Positions 9,988-18,815 of a DNA stretch of 64,000 nt are shown here, one piece after another. This DNA is from Mycolicibacterium fluoranthenivorans. Lineage in GTDB: Bacteria > Actinomycetota > Actinomycetes > Mycobacteriales > Mycobacteriaceae. Position numbers and translations under genes: made by a program. Numbering within the stretch: the first letter of the stretch is position 1; the number at the start of each line of letters is the position of its first letter. Where the stretch lies: assembly GCF_011758805.1 (NCBI RefSeq), contig NZ_JAANOW010000001.1, positions 2,914,001 through 2,978,000 of the forward strand. The letters run 5' to 3'. Under the pieces are notes generated by a model. The model was not told where the DNA came from. It saw only the letters and a program-made list of their open reading frames with translations, and did not search any database.

Positions 9988-10106
9988 CTGCAATGCCTCT
10001 TTTCTGGTTGGCGGGCGAGTTCGGGCGGATGTCTCGTCGATGATTGCGCCGTTGGCGGCCGTGCGAGGTACCTGCCGGCTGGTAGGCGTGGTACGCCGCA
10101 AGATGG

Positions 10107-11093
10107 CTAGGCGTGCGGCTGCACCACCACTTTGCCTGTGGCAGAGCCGTTCTCGACGACCTGATAGGCATCGTTGACCTCGCCTAGTGCGAAGGTCGCC
10201 GAATGTAGCCGAGGGACCAATCGTCGCGCGTCGGCCAGTGCGGCGGCTTGGGCCACGATGTGCCCGTGGTGTTCGCGACCCTCACCGGTCAGTAGTGGAA
10301 GCAAGGTGAACACGCCGGAGTAGGTGGCTCCGCGGAAGGATAGGGGTGCCAGACTGTGTGTGCCCCAACCCAATGCGCTGACGACGTGTCCGGTGTAGCG
10401 CTTGACCGCGGTGAAGGAGGCGTCGAGGGTGGCGCCGCCGACGTTGTCGACGACGATGTCGAAGCCCTCCCCGCCGGTGTGTTCGTCGACGTAGTCGTCG
10501 ACGGTACTTGCCGTGTAGTCGATGGGAGTCGCGCCGACCCGGCGGATCACCTCCTGGCTGGCGGGCCCCCCGGTAGCGAACACCTGCGCGCCGCGGGCGA
10601 GGGCGAGCTGCACCGCGAGGTACCCCACCCCGCCGGCGCCGCCGTGAATCAGCACCTGGTGGCCCGCAGCGACACCGGCACGGTCGACGAGCCCTTCCCA
10701 GGAGGTGATGAAGCCCAGCGGAATCGCCGCGGCCTGCTCCATCGACAGCGCTGTGGGCTTATGGGCGATCAACCGCGCGTCGACCGTGGCCAGCTCGGCC
10801 AGTGAGCCCGCCACGCCGCCGACTCCGCCGGTCATGCCGAATACCTGATCGCCGACGCCGAAGTGATCGACCTCTGCCCCTACCGCCTCCACCGTCCCGG
10901 CCATATCGATGCCGAGAACGGCCGGTGGAGCCATCTTCGCGTGCGCCGCCGCGCCTCGGCGGATCTTGGTGTCGAGCGGGTTCACCCCGCTTGCCGCGAC
11001 CCGCACCAGGACTTCACCGGGACCGGGTGCCGGATCGGGGATCTCGCTGATCTGCAGCGGGGCGTTGTAAGCGGTCAGGACTGCAGCGCGCAT
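10107..11093 (-). CDS. NADP-dependent quinone oxidoreductase-like MDR protein
   Basis: 328-residue zinc-free medium-chain dehydrogenase/reductase. N-terminal GroES-like domain MRAAVLTAYNAPLQISEIPDPAPGPGEVLVRV, then the Rossmann motif VLIHGGAGGVGYLAVQLA near residue 148 and IDYTASTVDDYV later. It lacks the structural-zinc cysteine cluster of alcohol dehydrogenases. GAGGAG lies just before the ATG at 11093. A perfect palindrome at 11173-11184 lies 80-91 bp upstream. Confidence 0.9.
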   Translation of the reverse strand: MRAAVLTAYNAPLQISEIPDPAPGPGEVLVRVAASGVNPLDTKIRRGAAAHAKMAPPAVLGIDMAGTVEAVGAEVDHFGVGDQVFGMTGGVGGVAGSLAELATVDARLIAHKPTALSMEQAAAIPLGFITSWEGLVDRAGVAAGHQVLIHGGAGGVGYLAVQLALARGAQVFATGGPASQEVIRRVGATPIDYTASTVDDYVDEHTGGEGFDIVVDNVGGATLDASFTAVKRYTGHVVSALGWGTHSLAPLSFRGATYSGVFTLLPLLTGEGREHHGHIVAQAAALADARRLVPRLHSATFALGEVNDAYQVVENGSATGKVVVQPHA

Positions 11094-11172
11094 GACTTCT
11101 CCTCGGACTCAGCCTTAATCTTCACCCCAGCAGTGGATACACCGCCGGCTGGGTCTCATGATGGTGCCCCTT

Positions 11173-11184
11173 TCTCACGTGAGA
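11173..11184. promoter_or_regulatory. Perfect 12-bp palindrome TCTCACGTGAGA
   Basis: Located in the 96-bp gap before the oxidoreductase gene, 6 bp from the end of the upstream pseudogene. Its position and symmetry suit a TetR-type or similar operator, but no regulator gene is adjacent. Confidence 0.35.
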
Positions 11185-11189
11185 GTGGT

Positions 11190-11560
11190 CTAGTCGAAGA
11201 TGAGGACGAGTCGGCTACGGAAGCCACCCTTTTCGAGTGCACGGTGCACCGCGGCGGCATTCGCGGCGGGCAAGGTCTGCACCACCCGCAGCGTGATCTG
11301 ACCCTGCTCGGCCAGCACGCGGAGGCCGTCGAGCTTGTCGGTTGCGTGGGTGTAGTCGGGCACCCACACGTCGCGGATCGTGATGCCGCGTTCGGGATGC
11401 AGGTCGGAGGTGCCGCGCTCGCCGGGACGACGAACGACCGCGAGCTGACCGTCGTCGATCAGTGTGGGCAACACCTCGTCGCCCTGTATGGCCGCGTCGA
11501 CGACGGCGAGGTATTCGGCGTAGGCGCCACCGGAGTCGACTGGACAATTGAGCACAGCGC
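11190..11560 (-). pseudogene. Remnant of an NADP-dependent oxidoreductase (MDR family)
   Basis: The last ~120 codons read as oxidoreductase sequence: GGAYAEYLAVVDAAI, normally near residue 95-110 of the family, runs directly into GQLAVVRRPGERGTS and the family's C-terminal end AAAVHRALEKGGFRSRLVLIFD. The N-terminus and the whole nucleotide-binding domain are missing, so this is a remnant with a 5' truncation and an internal deletion. The frame stays open upstream only because it runs out of frame through the esterase gene. The upstream boundary is approximate. Confidence 0.7.
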
Positions 11561-11583
11561 AACCGCGCGTGTTCGTGATCCGC

Positions 11584-12543
11584 CTACCCGTGCAGCGCCG
11601 CCCGCAGGGCGGTGAGCCCGCGCTCGGTGGCCTCGGTCGCCGCGGGAGAGGCCAACGCCAGGCTGACGTACCCGTGCACCATCGTCGGTTCATTGCTGTG
11701 CTGCACGGAAACCCCAGCGGCGGTGAGCAGTTCGGCGTATCTGCCGCCGTCGTCGCGCAGCGGGTCATGCCCGGCGGTGCCGATGAACGCCGGTGGCAGG
11801 TCGGCCAGCGATGCGGCGTTGGCCGGCGCCACGTCGGTGGGCAGCGCGGCCGGATCGTCGAGATCGACCCCCGGCAGATACCAACTCAGGAACGCGTCGC
11901 TGACCGCCTGGTTGAGGATGTAGGCGTCGGCGTTCTCGAGGAAGGACGGGGCGCTGCGGTCACCCACGGCGACCGGGTACCACAGCAGCTGGAACACCAG
12001 CGGTGGCCCGCCGGCGTCGCGGGCCCGCAGCGCCATCACGGCCGAGAAGTTGCCACCCGCGGAGTCGCCGGCCACCGCGATGCGGGCCGGGTCACCGCCG
12101 AGTTCGGCGGCGTGCTCGCCCACCCACCGCAGTGCCGCCCAGGCATCTTCGACACCCGCCGGGAACGGATGTTCCGGTGCCAGCCGGTAGTCGACCGAGA
12201 CGACGATGGCCTCGGCGCCGACCGCATGGGCCCTGGCCACGTGGTCGTGGGTGTCCAGGTCACCGATCGCCCAGCCGCCGCCGTGGTAGTACACGACCAC
12301 CGGCAGATCGTCGTGCTGCTCCACCGGCGGCCAGTAGATCCGCACCGGGATATCGGTGAGCTCCCCGTATCCGACGGTGCGTTCCTCGATCCGCAGCTGC
12401 GGTAGCAGTGCCGACGGCGGTTTCACCGCGCGCAGCCGTTCGCGGGCCAGCTCCACCCCGTCCTCCTGGGTGAACTCCAGGGGCACGGCATCGAGCAGGG
12501 CCTTCAGGTTCGGATCGACATCGGGCCTCGTCGTGGACGTCAT
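11584..12543 (-). CDS. lipH: HSL-family esterase/lipase (LipH-like)
   Basis: 319-residue alpha/beta hydrolase of the hormone-sensitive lipase group. The oxyanion-hole motif HGGGW is near residue 86, nucleophile elbow GDSAGG near 160, catalytic Asp in GHDPLRDD near 258 and His in VHGY near 289. The order lipH-lipI-YhhN-priA matches Rv1399c-Rv1402 of M. tuberculosis, which supports the symbol. It starts 3 bp after the lipI stop and forms an operon with it. Natural substrate unknown; short-chain esters are typical for the family. Confidence 0.88.
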   Translation of the reverse strand: MTSTTRPDVDPNLKALLDAVPLEFTQEDGVELARERLRAVKPPSALLPQLRIEERTVGYGELTDIPVRIYWPPVEQHDDLPVVVYYHGGGWAIGDLDTHDHVARAHAVGAEAIVVSVDYRLAPEHPFPAGVEDAWAALRWVGEHAAELGGDPARIAVAGDSAGGNFSAVMALRARDAGGPPLVFQLLWYPVAVGDRSAPSFLENADAYILNQAVSDAFLSWYLPGVDLDDPAALPTDVAPANAASLADLPPAFIGTAGHDPLRDDGGRYAELLTAAGVSVQHSNEPTMVHGYVSLALASPAATEATERGLTALRAALHG

Positions 12544-12546
12544 ACG

Positions 12547-13527
12547 TCAGGCTAACGCGGCCCGCAGCGCGGCCAACCCGCGGTCGACGGCGTCGGTCGC
12601 GGCCGGCACCACCCCGTGATAGCCGAGGTAACCGTGCACCAGGGTCTGGGCGTGGTGGACCTCGGCGGGCACACCCGCGGACTCCAGCAGTTCGCCGTAG
12701 CGCACACCGTCGTCGCGCAGCGGGTCGTAGCCCGCGACCGCGATATAGGCGGGTGCCACCCCGGCCAGGGATTCGGCGCGGGCCGGGACCAGCGTGGCCG
12801 GTGGGTTGCGCAGGTCGGTGTCGCCGGCGTACAGCAGGGAGAACCCGCCGATATCCCCCCGGCCCAGGATCGGGGCGTCGGCGTTCTCGCTGAACGAGGG
12901 GAGTGAGGTGTCCCAGGTGGTGGCCGGGTACCACAGCAGCTGCAACCGCAACGGGATGCCGGCGTCGCGGGCCAGCAGCGCCACCACGGCCGCCAGGTTG
13001 CCGCCGGCCGAATCACCGGCCACGGCAAGGCGTTCCGGATCGGCCCCGAGCTCACCGGCGTGGGCGGCCACCCATTGCGTCACCGCCCAGACATCGTCGA
13101 CGGCGGCCGGATACGGATGCTCGGGGGCCAGCCGGTAGTCCACCGACACCACCACCGCACCGGCGGCGACGGCGTGTTCGCGTGCGGTGCCGTCGTAGCT
13201 GTCCAGGTCGCCGATCACCCAGCCGCCGCCGTGGAAGAAGAGGGTCACCGGCGGGCGGGAGCGGAGCGACTCGGGGATCGACACCGGCGGGCGGGACCCG
13301 GACTCTGTTGCCCCGGTGGTGTCAGGCCAGTAGATCCGGACCGGCACGTCCGCGATGATGCGGTCCTCGGTCCGCAGGTCCGGGTGCACCGGGCGGCGCG
13401 GCAGCGCCCGGAACCGTTCCCGGGCCGCCTCCGGACCACCGTCCATCGTCAATTGGAACGGCACCGCTTCCAGTACCTTTTCCAGAATGGCGTCCAGGGC
13501 GGGTCTTTCGGTACCGGATTCAGGCAT
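12547..13527 (-). CDS. lipI: HSL-family esterase/lipase (LipI-like)
   Basis: 326 residues, paralogue of the next gene: [33 protein letters not shown] nucleophile elbow, GYDPLRDDG and LVHGYLG. Compared with lipH it has an extra Pro/Ser-rich stretch just before HGGGW ([22 protein letters not shown] region). At DNA level this stretch is a degenerate dispersed repeat between two 15-bp direct repeats. A -10-like TACGGT ends 6 bases upstream of the ATG, indicating a leaderless transcript whose promoter lies inside the divergent YhhN gene. Confidence 0.88.
   Translation of the reverse strand: MPESGTERPALDAILEKVLEAVPFQLTMDGGPEAARERFRALPRRPVHPDLRTEDRIIADVPVRIYWPDTTGATESGSRPPVSIPESLRSRPPVTLFFHGGGWVIGDLDSYDGTAREHAVAAGAVVVSVDYRLAPEHPYPAAVDDVWAVTQWVAAHAGELGADPERLAVAGDSAGGNLAAVVALLARDAGIPLRLQLLWYPATTWDTSLPSFSENADAPILGRGDIGGFSLLYAGDTDLRNPPATLVPARAESLAGVAPAYIAVAGYDPLRDDGVRYGELLESAGVPAEVHHAQTLVHGYLGYHGVVPAATDAVDRGLAALRAALA
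13246..13296 (+). repeat. Direct repeat pair flanking a degenerate dispersed element inside lipI
   Basis: CACCGGCGGGCGGGA occurs at 13246-13260 and 13282-13296, exactly 36 bp (12 codons) apart. The first copy overlaps the start of GAGCGGAGCGAC (13259-13270), which matches GAGCGAAGCGAC of the repeat in ribE and downstream of gap at 11 of 12 positions. The reading frame of lipI is kept. Confidence 0.6.
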
Positions 13528-14224
13528 GGCAACACCGTACGCAGCGCGCGCGACCCGGCTGCTGTGGGTGCTGGCGCTGGTCGCGGGTGCGGGCTACGGC
13601 GTCTTTCTCGTGACGGTGGCGGCCCGGGTCCCCGCGGGCGCCGAACTGACCGGACAGTTCGCGCTACAACCCGCGGTCAAGGCCGGTGCGGCCGTGCTGC
13701 TCGCGGCGGCGGCACTGTGGCATCCGGTCACCCGGGAGCGGCGCTGGCTGGTGCCGGCGCTGGGCTTCTCCGCGGCCGGGGACTTCCTGTTGGCACTGCC
13801 GTGGTGGCCGCCGTCGTTCGTGCTGGGCCTGGCGGCCTTCCTGCTGGCTCACCTGTGCTTCCTGACCGCGTTGTACCCCTTGGCGCGGCGCAGTCCGGTG
13901 CGCCTGGCGGCCGCCGGGGCGGTGCTCGTCGCATGCGTGGCACTGCTGGTGTGGTTCTGGCCGAGTCTGCTCGCGCAGGGGATGGCGGCACCCGTGGTGG
14001 TCTATATCGGTGTGCTGGGCGCGATGGTGTGTGCCGCGCTGCTGGCCCGGCTGCCGACGCCGTGGACGGCGCTGGGTGCGGTGTGCTTCGCGGTGTCCGA
14101 CGGGATGATCGGGATCAGCAAGTTCGTGCTGGGGTCCGAACAACTGGCGGTGCCGATCTGGTGGGCCTACTGCGCGTCGCTGTTGTTGATCACCGCCGGC
14201 TTCTTCTTCGGCCGCGAGCGGTGA
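13526..14224 (+). CDS. YhhN family integral membrane protein
   Basis: 232 residues with about eight hydrophobic segments. The YhhN/TMEM86 pattern is visible: [15 protein letters not shown] near residue 78, then [18 protein letters not shown], and near the end [16 protein letters not shown]. Eukaryotic TMEM86 relatives are lysoplasmalogenases; activity here is not established. The ATG shares bases with the divergent lipI ATG (CATG), so there is no intergenic promoter space. The equivalent in M. tuberculosis is Rv1401. Confidence 0.85.
   Translation: MATPYAARATRLLWVLALVAGAGYGVFLVTVAARVPAGAELTGQFALQPAVKAGAAVLLAAAALWHPVTRERRWLVPALGFSAAGDFLLALPWWPPSFVLGLAAFLLAHLCFLTALYPLARRSPVRLAAAGAVLVACVALLVWFWPSLLAQGMAAPVVVYIGVLGAMVCAALLARLPTPWTALGAVCFAVSDGMIGISKFVLGSEQLAVPIWWAYCASLLLITAGFFFGRER
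13534..13539 (-). promoter_or_regulatory. Leaderless -10 box of lipI
   Basis: TACGGT on the minus strand, ending 6 bases before the lipI ATG; it lies within the first codons of the YhhN gene. Confidence 0.5.
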
Positions 14225-16209
14225 TACCCGCCGAGCACGAACCGATCGCCCGGGTGCTGCCGATGCTGTCGGTACCGCACCTGGATCGCGAGTTCGACTA
14301 TCTGGTGCCCGCCGACCAGTCCGATGACGCCCAGCCCGGGGTCCGGGTCCGGGTGCGTTTCCATGGTCGGCTGGTGGACGCTTTTGTTCTCGAAAGACGC
14401 TCGGACACCGACCATTCCGGGAAGCTCGGTTGGCTGGACCGGGTGGTCTCGGCCGAACCGGTGCTGACCCCTGAGGTGCGGCGGCTGGTCGACGCGGTGG
14501 CCGCCCGCTACGCCGGCACCCGGGCCGATGTGCTGCGGCTGGCCGTGCCGCCGCGGCACGCCCGGGCCGAGAAGCAGGTCACCGCCGAGCTGCCGCCGCT
14601 GGCCGAGCGGGTCATCGACGAATCCGCCTGGGAGGCGTACGGGCGCGGCGGACAGTTCCTGGCCGCGATCCGGGAGGGCCGCGCCGCGCGTGCGGTGTGG
14701 CAGGCGCTGCCGGGGGAGAAGTGGGCGCAGCGGCTCGCCGAGGCGGCCGCGGCGGCGGTGCAGGGCGGGCGCGGTGCGCTCATCGTGGTACCGGATCAGC
14801 GCGATGTCGACGCGGTGCACACCGCTGCCCTCGAACTGCTGGCCGAACCCGAGGTGGTCGCGCTGTCCGCGGGGCTCGGCCCGTCGCAACGGTACCGCCG
14901 CTGGCTTTCGGTGCTGCGCGGTCAGGCCCGGCTGGTGATCGGCACCCGCAGTGCGGTGTTCGCCCCGGTCGCCGACCTCGGCCTGGTGGCGATCTGGGAC
15001 GACGGGGACGACACCCTGTCCGAACCGCGGGCCCCGTACCCGCACGCCCGTGAGGTGGCCATGCTGCGCGCACATCAACTGCGCTGCGCGGCGCTGCTCG
15101 GCGGCTATGCCAGAACGGCCGAGGCGCACGCCCTGGTACGCAGCCGCTGGGCCCATGACCTGGTGGCCACCCGGACGGTGGTGCGGGCCCGGGCACCGCG
15201 GGTGGTCGCGGTCGACGACAGTGCATTCGACCAGGAGCGCGATCCCGCGGCGCGCACCGCGCGGGTCCCGTCGATGGCGCTGCGGGCGGCCCGCACGGCG
15301 CTGGCGGCCGGCCATCCGGTGCTGGTGCAGGTGCCGCGCCGCGGGTACATCCCGGCACTGGCCTGCGCCCGGTGCCGCACCGTGGCCCGCTGCCGGCACT
15401 GCACCGGGCCGATGTCACTGCCCGACCGCGACGCCCACGGTGCGGTGTGCCGCTGGTGTGCCCGCACCGAACTGTCGCTGCGGTGCGTCAGTTGCGGGTC
15501 GGATGCGGTGCGCGCCGTCGTGGTCGGGGCCCGCCGTACCGCCGAGGAACTGGGCCGCGCGCTGCCCGGGTCGGTGGTCATCACCTCCGGCGGCGATGCG
15601 GTGCTGTCCACGGTGCGCGAGGGCCCCGCCGTCGTCGTCGCCACACCGGGCGCCGAGCCCATCGCCCCGGGTGGCTACGGGGCCGCGCTGTTGCTGGACG
15701 GCTGGGCGCTGCTGGGCCGCCAGGATCTGCGCGCGGCCGAGGACGCCCTGCGCCGCTGGATGGCCGCGTCCGCCCTGGTGCGCAGCCGCGCCGACGGCGG
15801 CATGGTGGCCGTCATCGCCGAGTCGGTGATTCCGACCGTGCAATCACTGATCCGCTGGGATCCCTTGGGCCATGCCGAAACCGAGCTCGAGGCGCGCACC
15901 GAGGTGGGGCTGCCGCCGGCCGTGCATCTCGCGGTGCTCGACGGGACCCCCGACGCCGTCGCCGCGCTGCTGGACGCCACCACGCTGCCCGCCGGCGCCG
16001 AACCGCTCGGACCGGTGGATCTGCCGCCGGGGGCCCGCCGCCCGCCCGGTGTCGCGGTGGACAGTCCGATCAGCCGGATGCTGGTGCGGGTGCCCCGTGA
16101 CACCGGACTGGAACTCGCTGCCGCCCTGCGCAAGGCGATCAACACGATGTCTGCCCGCCACGATCAGCAGCCGGTGCGGGTGCAGATCGACCCGCTGCAC
16201 ATCGGGTGA
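14221..16209 (+). CDS. priA: PriA-like primosomal protein, helicase motifs degenerate
   Basis: 662 residues aligned in layout with PriA: N-terminal DNA-binding domain ([20 protein letters not shown]), a helicase-like core and the zinc-binding cysteine block [13 protein letters not shown]...[18 protein letters not shown] (about 380-425). The Walker A motif of E. coli PriA is absent (the region reads [20 protein letters not shown]) and the DEEH box reads DDGD, so ATP-driven unwinding is unlikely, as is typical for actinobacterial PriA. The GTG at 14221 overlaps the YhhN stop (GTGA). The open frame continues upstream without homology. Confidence 0.9.
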   Translation: MIPAEHEPIARVLPMLSVPHLDREFDYLVPADQSDDAQPGVRVRVRFHGRLVDAFVLERRSDTDHSGKLGWLDRVVSAEPVLTPEVRRLVDAVAARYAGTRADVLRLAVPPRHARAEKQVTAELPPLAERVIDESAWEAYGRGGQFLAAIREGRAARAVWQALPGEKWAQRLAEAAAAAVQGGRGALIVVPDQRDVDAVHTAALELLAEPEVVALSAGLGPSQRYRRWLSVLRGQARLVIGTRSAVFAPVADLGLVAIWDDGDDTLSEPRAPYPHAREVAMLRAHQLRCAALLGGYARTAEAHALVRSRWAHDLVATRTVVRARAPRVVAVDDSAFDQERDPAARTARVPSMALRAARTALAAGHPVLVQVPRRGYIPALACARCRTVARCRHCTGPMSLPDRDAHGAVCRWCARTELSLRCVSCGSDAVRAVVVGARRTAEELGRALPGSVVITSGGDAVLSTVREGPAVVVATPGAEPIAPGGYGAALLLDGWALLGRQDLRAAEDALRRWMAASALVRSRADGGMVAVIAESVIPTVQSLIRWDPLGHAETELEARTEVGLPPAVHLAVLDGTPDAVAALLDATTLPAGAEPLGPVDLPPGARRPPGVAVDSPISRMLVRVPRDTGLELAAALRKAINTMSARHDQQPVRVQIDPLHIG

Positions 16210-16251
16210 TCACCGGAGGACGGCCTACTGCCGCATGCGTGCTGGTCACCG

Positions 16252-17292
16252 TCAGGCGCCGTAGCGCAACCAGATGGGCAGGCACGCGTCGAGTTGTTCG
16301 ATGAACTTCTCCAGACCGACCCGGTGTTCACCGAATCCGGTGGGGTCCACCCGGTAACCCGGAAAGGCGATACCGATACCGAACAGTCCCGGCGCGATGA
16401 TGCCGTTGGACGCGTTGTGTTGCAGCGGTCCCCACTGCGGCGCGTCGATCCGCCGAGGCTCGAACCCCACGGTGTAGACCACCTGATCGCAGCGGCCCAA
16501 CAACTCGTCGAACCGCGGGTCGCCGACGTGGCAACGCTCCAGTCGCTCGGGCAGCTGCCCGTCGAGATTCTCCCGGGCCCATTGGGCCGCATGGCCTTTC
16601 AACCCGGTGTCGTCGAACAGTGTCCAGTCGCCGAACTCGACGGCGTACCGGAGGGGATGCTGGTAGAAGTTGACGATCTTGGCCACCGGTTGGCGCAACA
16701 GATTGGGCAACACCAGCATGGTCGAATGCGATGAGCCGAACACCGCGACCGTCGCACCCTCGAGCGGCTCTGCGCCCAGCTTGTGCACGTCCACGGCCAC
16801 CTCGAGCGGAATCTCCCGGACGCCTGGGTAATCCAGGCTGCGCGCGTCGGACCCGATGGCCAGCACCACATTGTCCGAGGTGAGGACCGACCCCTCGGTG
16901 TGCACCGCCCAGCGCCGCTGATGTAACTCCAGGCGGGTGGCGGTGGCCTTGACGGTGACGACCCGCTCGGCCAGCCGGCCGGTGATCCACTGCAGCGGCT
17001 CGGCGACGGCGCCGAGCGAACACGTCTGTCGCGGATCGAATCCCCGGATCGCGAAATCGGGGCCCTGCCGGAACTGGAATGCCGAGCTGGCTTCCAAGAA
17101 GTGCGTGAAGCCACTCACCCGGGTGTTGCTCGAGACGACGGACCATTTGACCCCGAAATCGCCGACGGCGAATTCCGGGTCCACCCAGGCGATTTCGTCA
17201 GGTGCAATACCGCTGTCGATCAGGCGGCCAACCGTGGCGATCCCGGCCGGTCCGGCTCCGATGACCGTCCACCGGAAGTGCGTCGGATGCAT
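16252..17292 (-). CDS. FAD/NAD(P)-binding oxidoreductase, substrate unknown
   Basis: 346 residues with an N-terminal dinucleotide-binding motif VIGAGPAGIATVG (about 9-21) and a second nucleotide-binding site VAVFGSSHSTMLVL near 190, the two-dinucleotide-domain layout of flavoprotein monooxygenases and pyridine nucleotide oxidoreductases. A central WSVVSSNTRVSGF and a late DQVVYTVGFEPRRID fit that family. The ATG at 17292 has AAGGAGCC upstream; the open frame beyond it is non-coding. The upstream neighbour on the same strand is a LysR regulator. Confidence 0.8.
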   Translation of the reverse strand: MHPTHFRWTVIGAGPAGIATVGRLIDSGIAPDEIAWVDPEFAVGDFGVKWSVVSSNTRVSGFTHFLEASSAFQFRQGPDFAIRGFDPRQTCSLGAVAEPLQWITGRLAERVVTVKATATRLELHQRRWAVHTEGSVLTSDNVVLAIGSDARSLDYPGVREIPLEVAVDVHKLGAEPLEGATVAVFGSSHSTMLVLPNLLRQPVAKIVNFYQHPLRYAVEFGDWTLFDDTGLKGHAAQWARENLDGQLPERLERCHVGDPRFDELLGRCDQVVYTVGFEPRRIDAPQWGPLQHNASNGIIAPGLFGIGIAFPGYRVDPTGFGEHRVGLEKFIEQLDACLPIWLRYGA

Positions 17293-17418
17293 GATTGTGG
17301 CTCCTTCGATGCGAAGTCGGCGACTGCACTGCCGTGCTGGTCGCGTGGTGCCGTCGAGCACCACGTCTTCATCCTCGGATCGCGCAGCGGCCGGCGGTAC
17401 CGGCGCCGGCCTTGTGGA

Positions 17419-17439
17419 CCCACAAATGACGTTTGTGGG
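17419..17439. terminator. Perfect 8-bp stem hairpin after the LysR gene
   Basis: CCCACAAA-TGACG-TTTGTGGG lies 11 bp past the LysR stop, in the 157-bp gap before the FAD gene. It may end the LysR transcript. A further half-site TTGTGG just upstream (17412-17417) leaves an operator role possible. Confidence 0.45.
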
Positions 17440-17449
17440 ACGACCGGAC

Positions 17450-18388
17450 TCAGGTCTGCATGGTGCCGATATGGCCGAGGAGATCGCGAACCGCACCGGC
17501 CGGGGGCGTGCGTCCACCGATCCAGATGGCCCGAAGGTCCCGGCGCAGATCCAGCTCGGGGATGGACACCTCACGTAGCCGTCCGAAGGCGAGATCGTCG
17601 GCCACCGTGAGCCGGCTCATCACCGCGGGTACCTGGCTGGCCAGTACCGCCGCGCGAACGGCAGCCGCCGAGGACAGCTCCATCAGGGGAGTCACCTGGT
17701 CGGTGGGGTCGTAGCCGGCCCGCTGAAAGGCCGCGATGAGCGAGTCCCGGGTGCCCGATCCCGCCTCACGGCAGATCAGCGGGGTCTGCGCCAGCTCGGT
17801 CGGGGTGATCGCCCGGGTCCGCCGAGCCCATGTGTGGCCGGCGGCGACCACGACCACCAGCTCATCGCGGGCGACCACCCGGGTGCGCACTCCGGAGGGC
17901 ACGGCGGGACTCTCGACGAACCCGACGTCGGCCGCGCCCCCGGTGACATCGGCGATGGCGTGATCGCTGTTGGTGGCGGTCAACGTCACCTCGGGAGCGG
18001 GTGCCCCGCTTCGTACCGCCGCGGCGCGCAGTGACACCAGCCAGCGCGGCAGCAACTGCTCGGCGACCGTCTGGCTGGCTGAGATCTTGATACGGCTACG
18101 GGACTCCGCGCGCAGCGAAGCCAATCCGGCATCCACGTGCGCGGCGACGTCGAGCAGTTGACGGGCCCATTCGGCCACGACCACACCGGGTGGCGTCAGC
18201 TGTGAACCACGCGGTGTGCGGACCGCGAGCTTCACACCGGTCTGCGCCTCCATCGACGCCAGCCGGGCCGACACGGCCTGCTGGGTCAACCCGATCTTGC
18301 GGGCCGCCGCGCCGAGGCTGCCCGTTTCGGCGATGGCCACCAGAACCTCGAATTCGGCGAGGTTTGGCATGCGCGAACTCAAAGCCAT
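17450..18388 (-). CDS. LysR-family transcriptional regulator
   Basis: N-terminal winged helix-turn-helix (LAEFEVLVAIAETGSLGAAARKIGLTQQAVSARLASMEAQTGVKL) followed by the two-lobed substrate-binding domain (TLTATNSDHAIADVTGGAADVGFVES, LVVVVAAGHTWA, LICREAGSGTRDSLIAAF). The ATG at 18388 gives 312 residues. The frame could begin at a GTG at 18454, but that codon lies inside a perfect inverted repeat that looks like an operator, and the extra residues are not LysR-like. ATG 18370 is also possible. It is divergent from two small exported-peptide genes, its likely targets along with itself. Confidence 0.88.
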   Translation of the reverse strand: MALSSRMPNLAEFEVLVAIAETGSLGAAARKIGLTQQAVSARLASMEAQTGVKLAVRTPRGSQLTPPGVVVAEWARQLLDVAAHVDAGLASLRAESRSRIKISASQTVAEQLLPRWLVSLRAAAVRSGAPAPEVTLTATNSDHAIADVTGGAADVGFVESPAVPSGVRTRVVARDELVVVVAAGHTWARRTRAITPTELAQTPLICREAGSGTRDSLIAAFQRAGYDPTDQVTPLMELSSAAAVRAAVLASQVPAVMSRLTVADDLAFGRLREVSIPELDLRRDLRAIWIGGRTPPAGAVRDLLGHIGTMQT

Positions 18389-18450
18389 GCACTCGATGAA
18401 AGCACAAGGCGCGACACCGCGGATGGATGAGCTCGCATCGGCGCGGTCAG

Positions 18451-18469
18451 TCACAACCAGAGGTTGTGA
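18451..18469. promoter_or_regulatory. Perfect inverted repeat, likely LysR operator
   Basis: TCACAACC-AGA-GGTTGTGA lies between the LysR gene and the divergent small-peptide genes. It has dyad symmetry, though not the classic T-N11-A core exactly. Its location in the shared regulatory region supports an autoregulatory operator. Confidence 0.55.
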
Positions 18470-18558
18470 ACCGACAGGGACCGGACCACTACTGCGGCCC
18501 TCGATATCGGCGAATCGTGAATATCGCTACCGCACAACCGATATAGGAGGAACCAGAG

Positions 18559-18765
18559 ATGATTCGCAGTAAGAAGGCAACGATGGCAATGCTGGCACCC
18601 GTGGCCGCGGCCGTGGCGATCGCGCTCGCACCCGCCGGCGGCGTGGGAGTCGATCCCGGTACGACATACGGCACCAACCCGACCACCTCCACCGTGCCCA
18701 CCTACCAGGTGGACAACCAGGACGAGGTGGATACCTCCGGCGGATTCGTCGATCAGGCGTTCTGA
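18559..18765 (+). CDS. Small exported peptide 1
   Basis: 68 residues, no recognised family. A lysine-containing N-terminus and hydrophobic Ala/Val stretch (MAMLAPVAAAVAIALAPAGG) form a signal peptide; the mature part of about 40 residues is acidic and Thr/Asp/Gly-rich, without cysteine. AGGAGG stands 8 bases before the ATG, so translation is likely efficient. It forms a pair with the next gene and lies divergent from the LysR regulator. Confidence 0.7.
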   Translation: MIRSKKATMAMLAPVAAAVAIALAPAGGVGVDPGTTYGTNPTTSTVPTYQVDNQDEVDTSGGFVDQAF

Positions 18766-18815
18766 GTACCGCTCACCCCAGACCCGCAACCACACCACTC
18801 GAACAAAGGAACATC

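Noticed and set aside
11584..11768. N-terminal part of a 192-residue frame joined to the oxidoreductase remnant
   Set aside because: This part runs out of frame through the esterase gene; only the remnant downstream shows oxidoreductase sequence.
13060..14220. Continuous open frame upstream of priA, giving a 1049-residue protein
   Set aside because: The first ~387 codons run antisense to lipI and out of frame with YhhN and have no PriA similarity; GTG 14221 gives the family N-terminus.
18474..18488. GGGACCGGACC near the small peptide genes as a third DosR site
   Set aside because: Only the first half-site fits and the spacing to the start is not the usual one; the LysR dyad is a better explanation.
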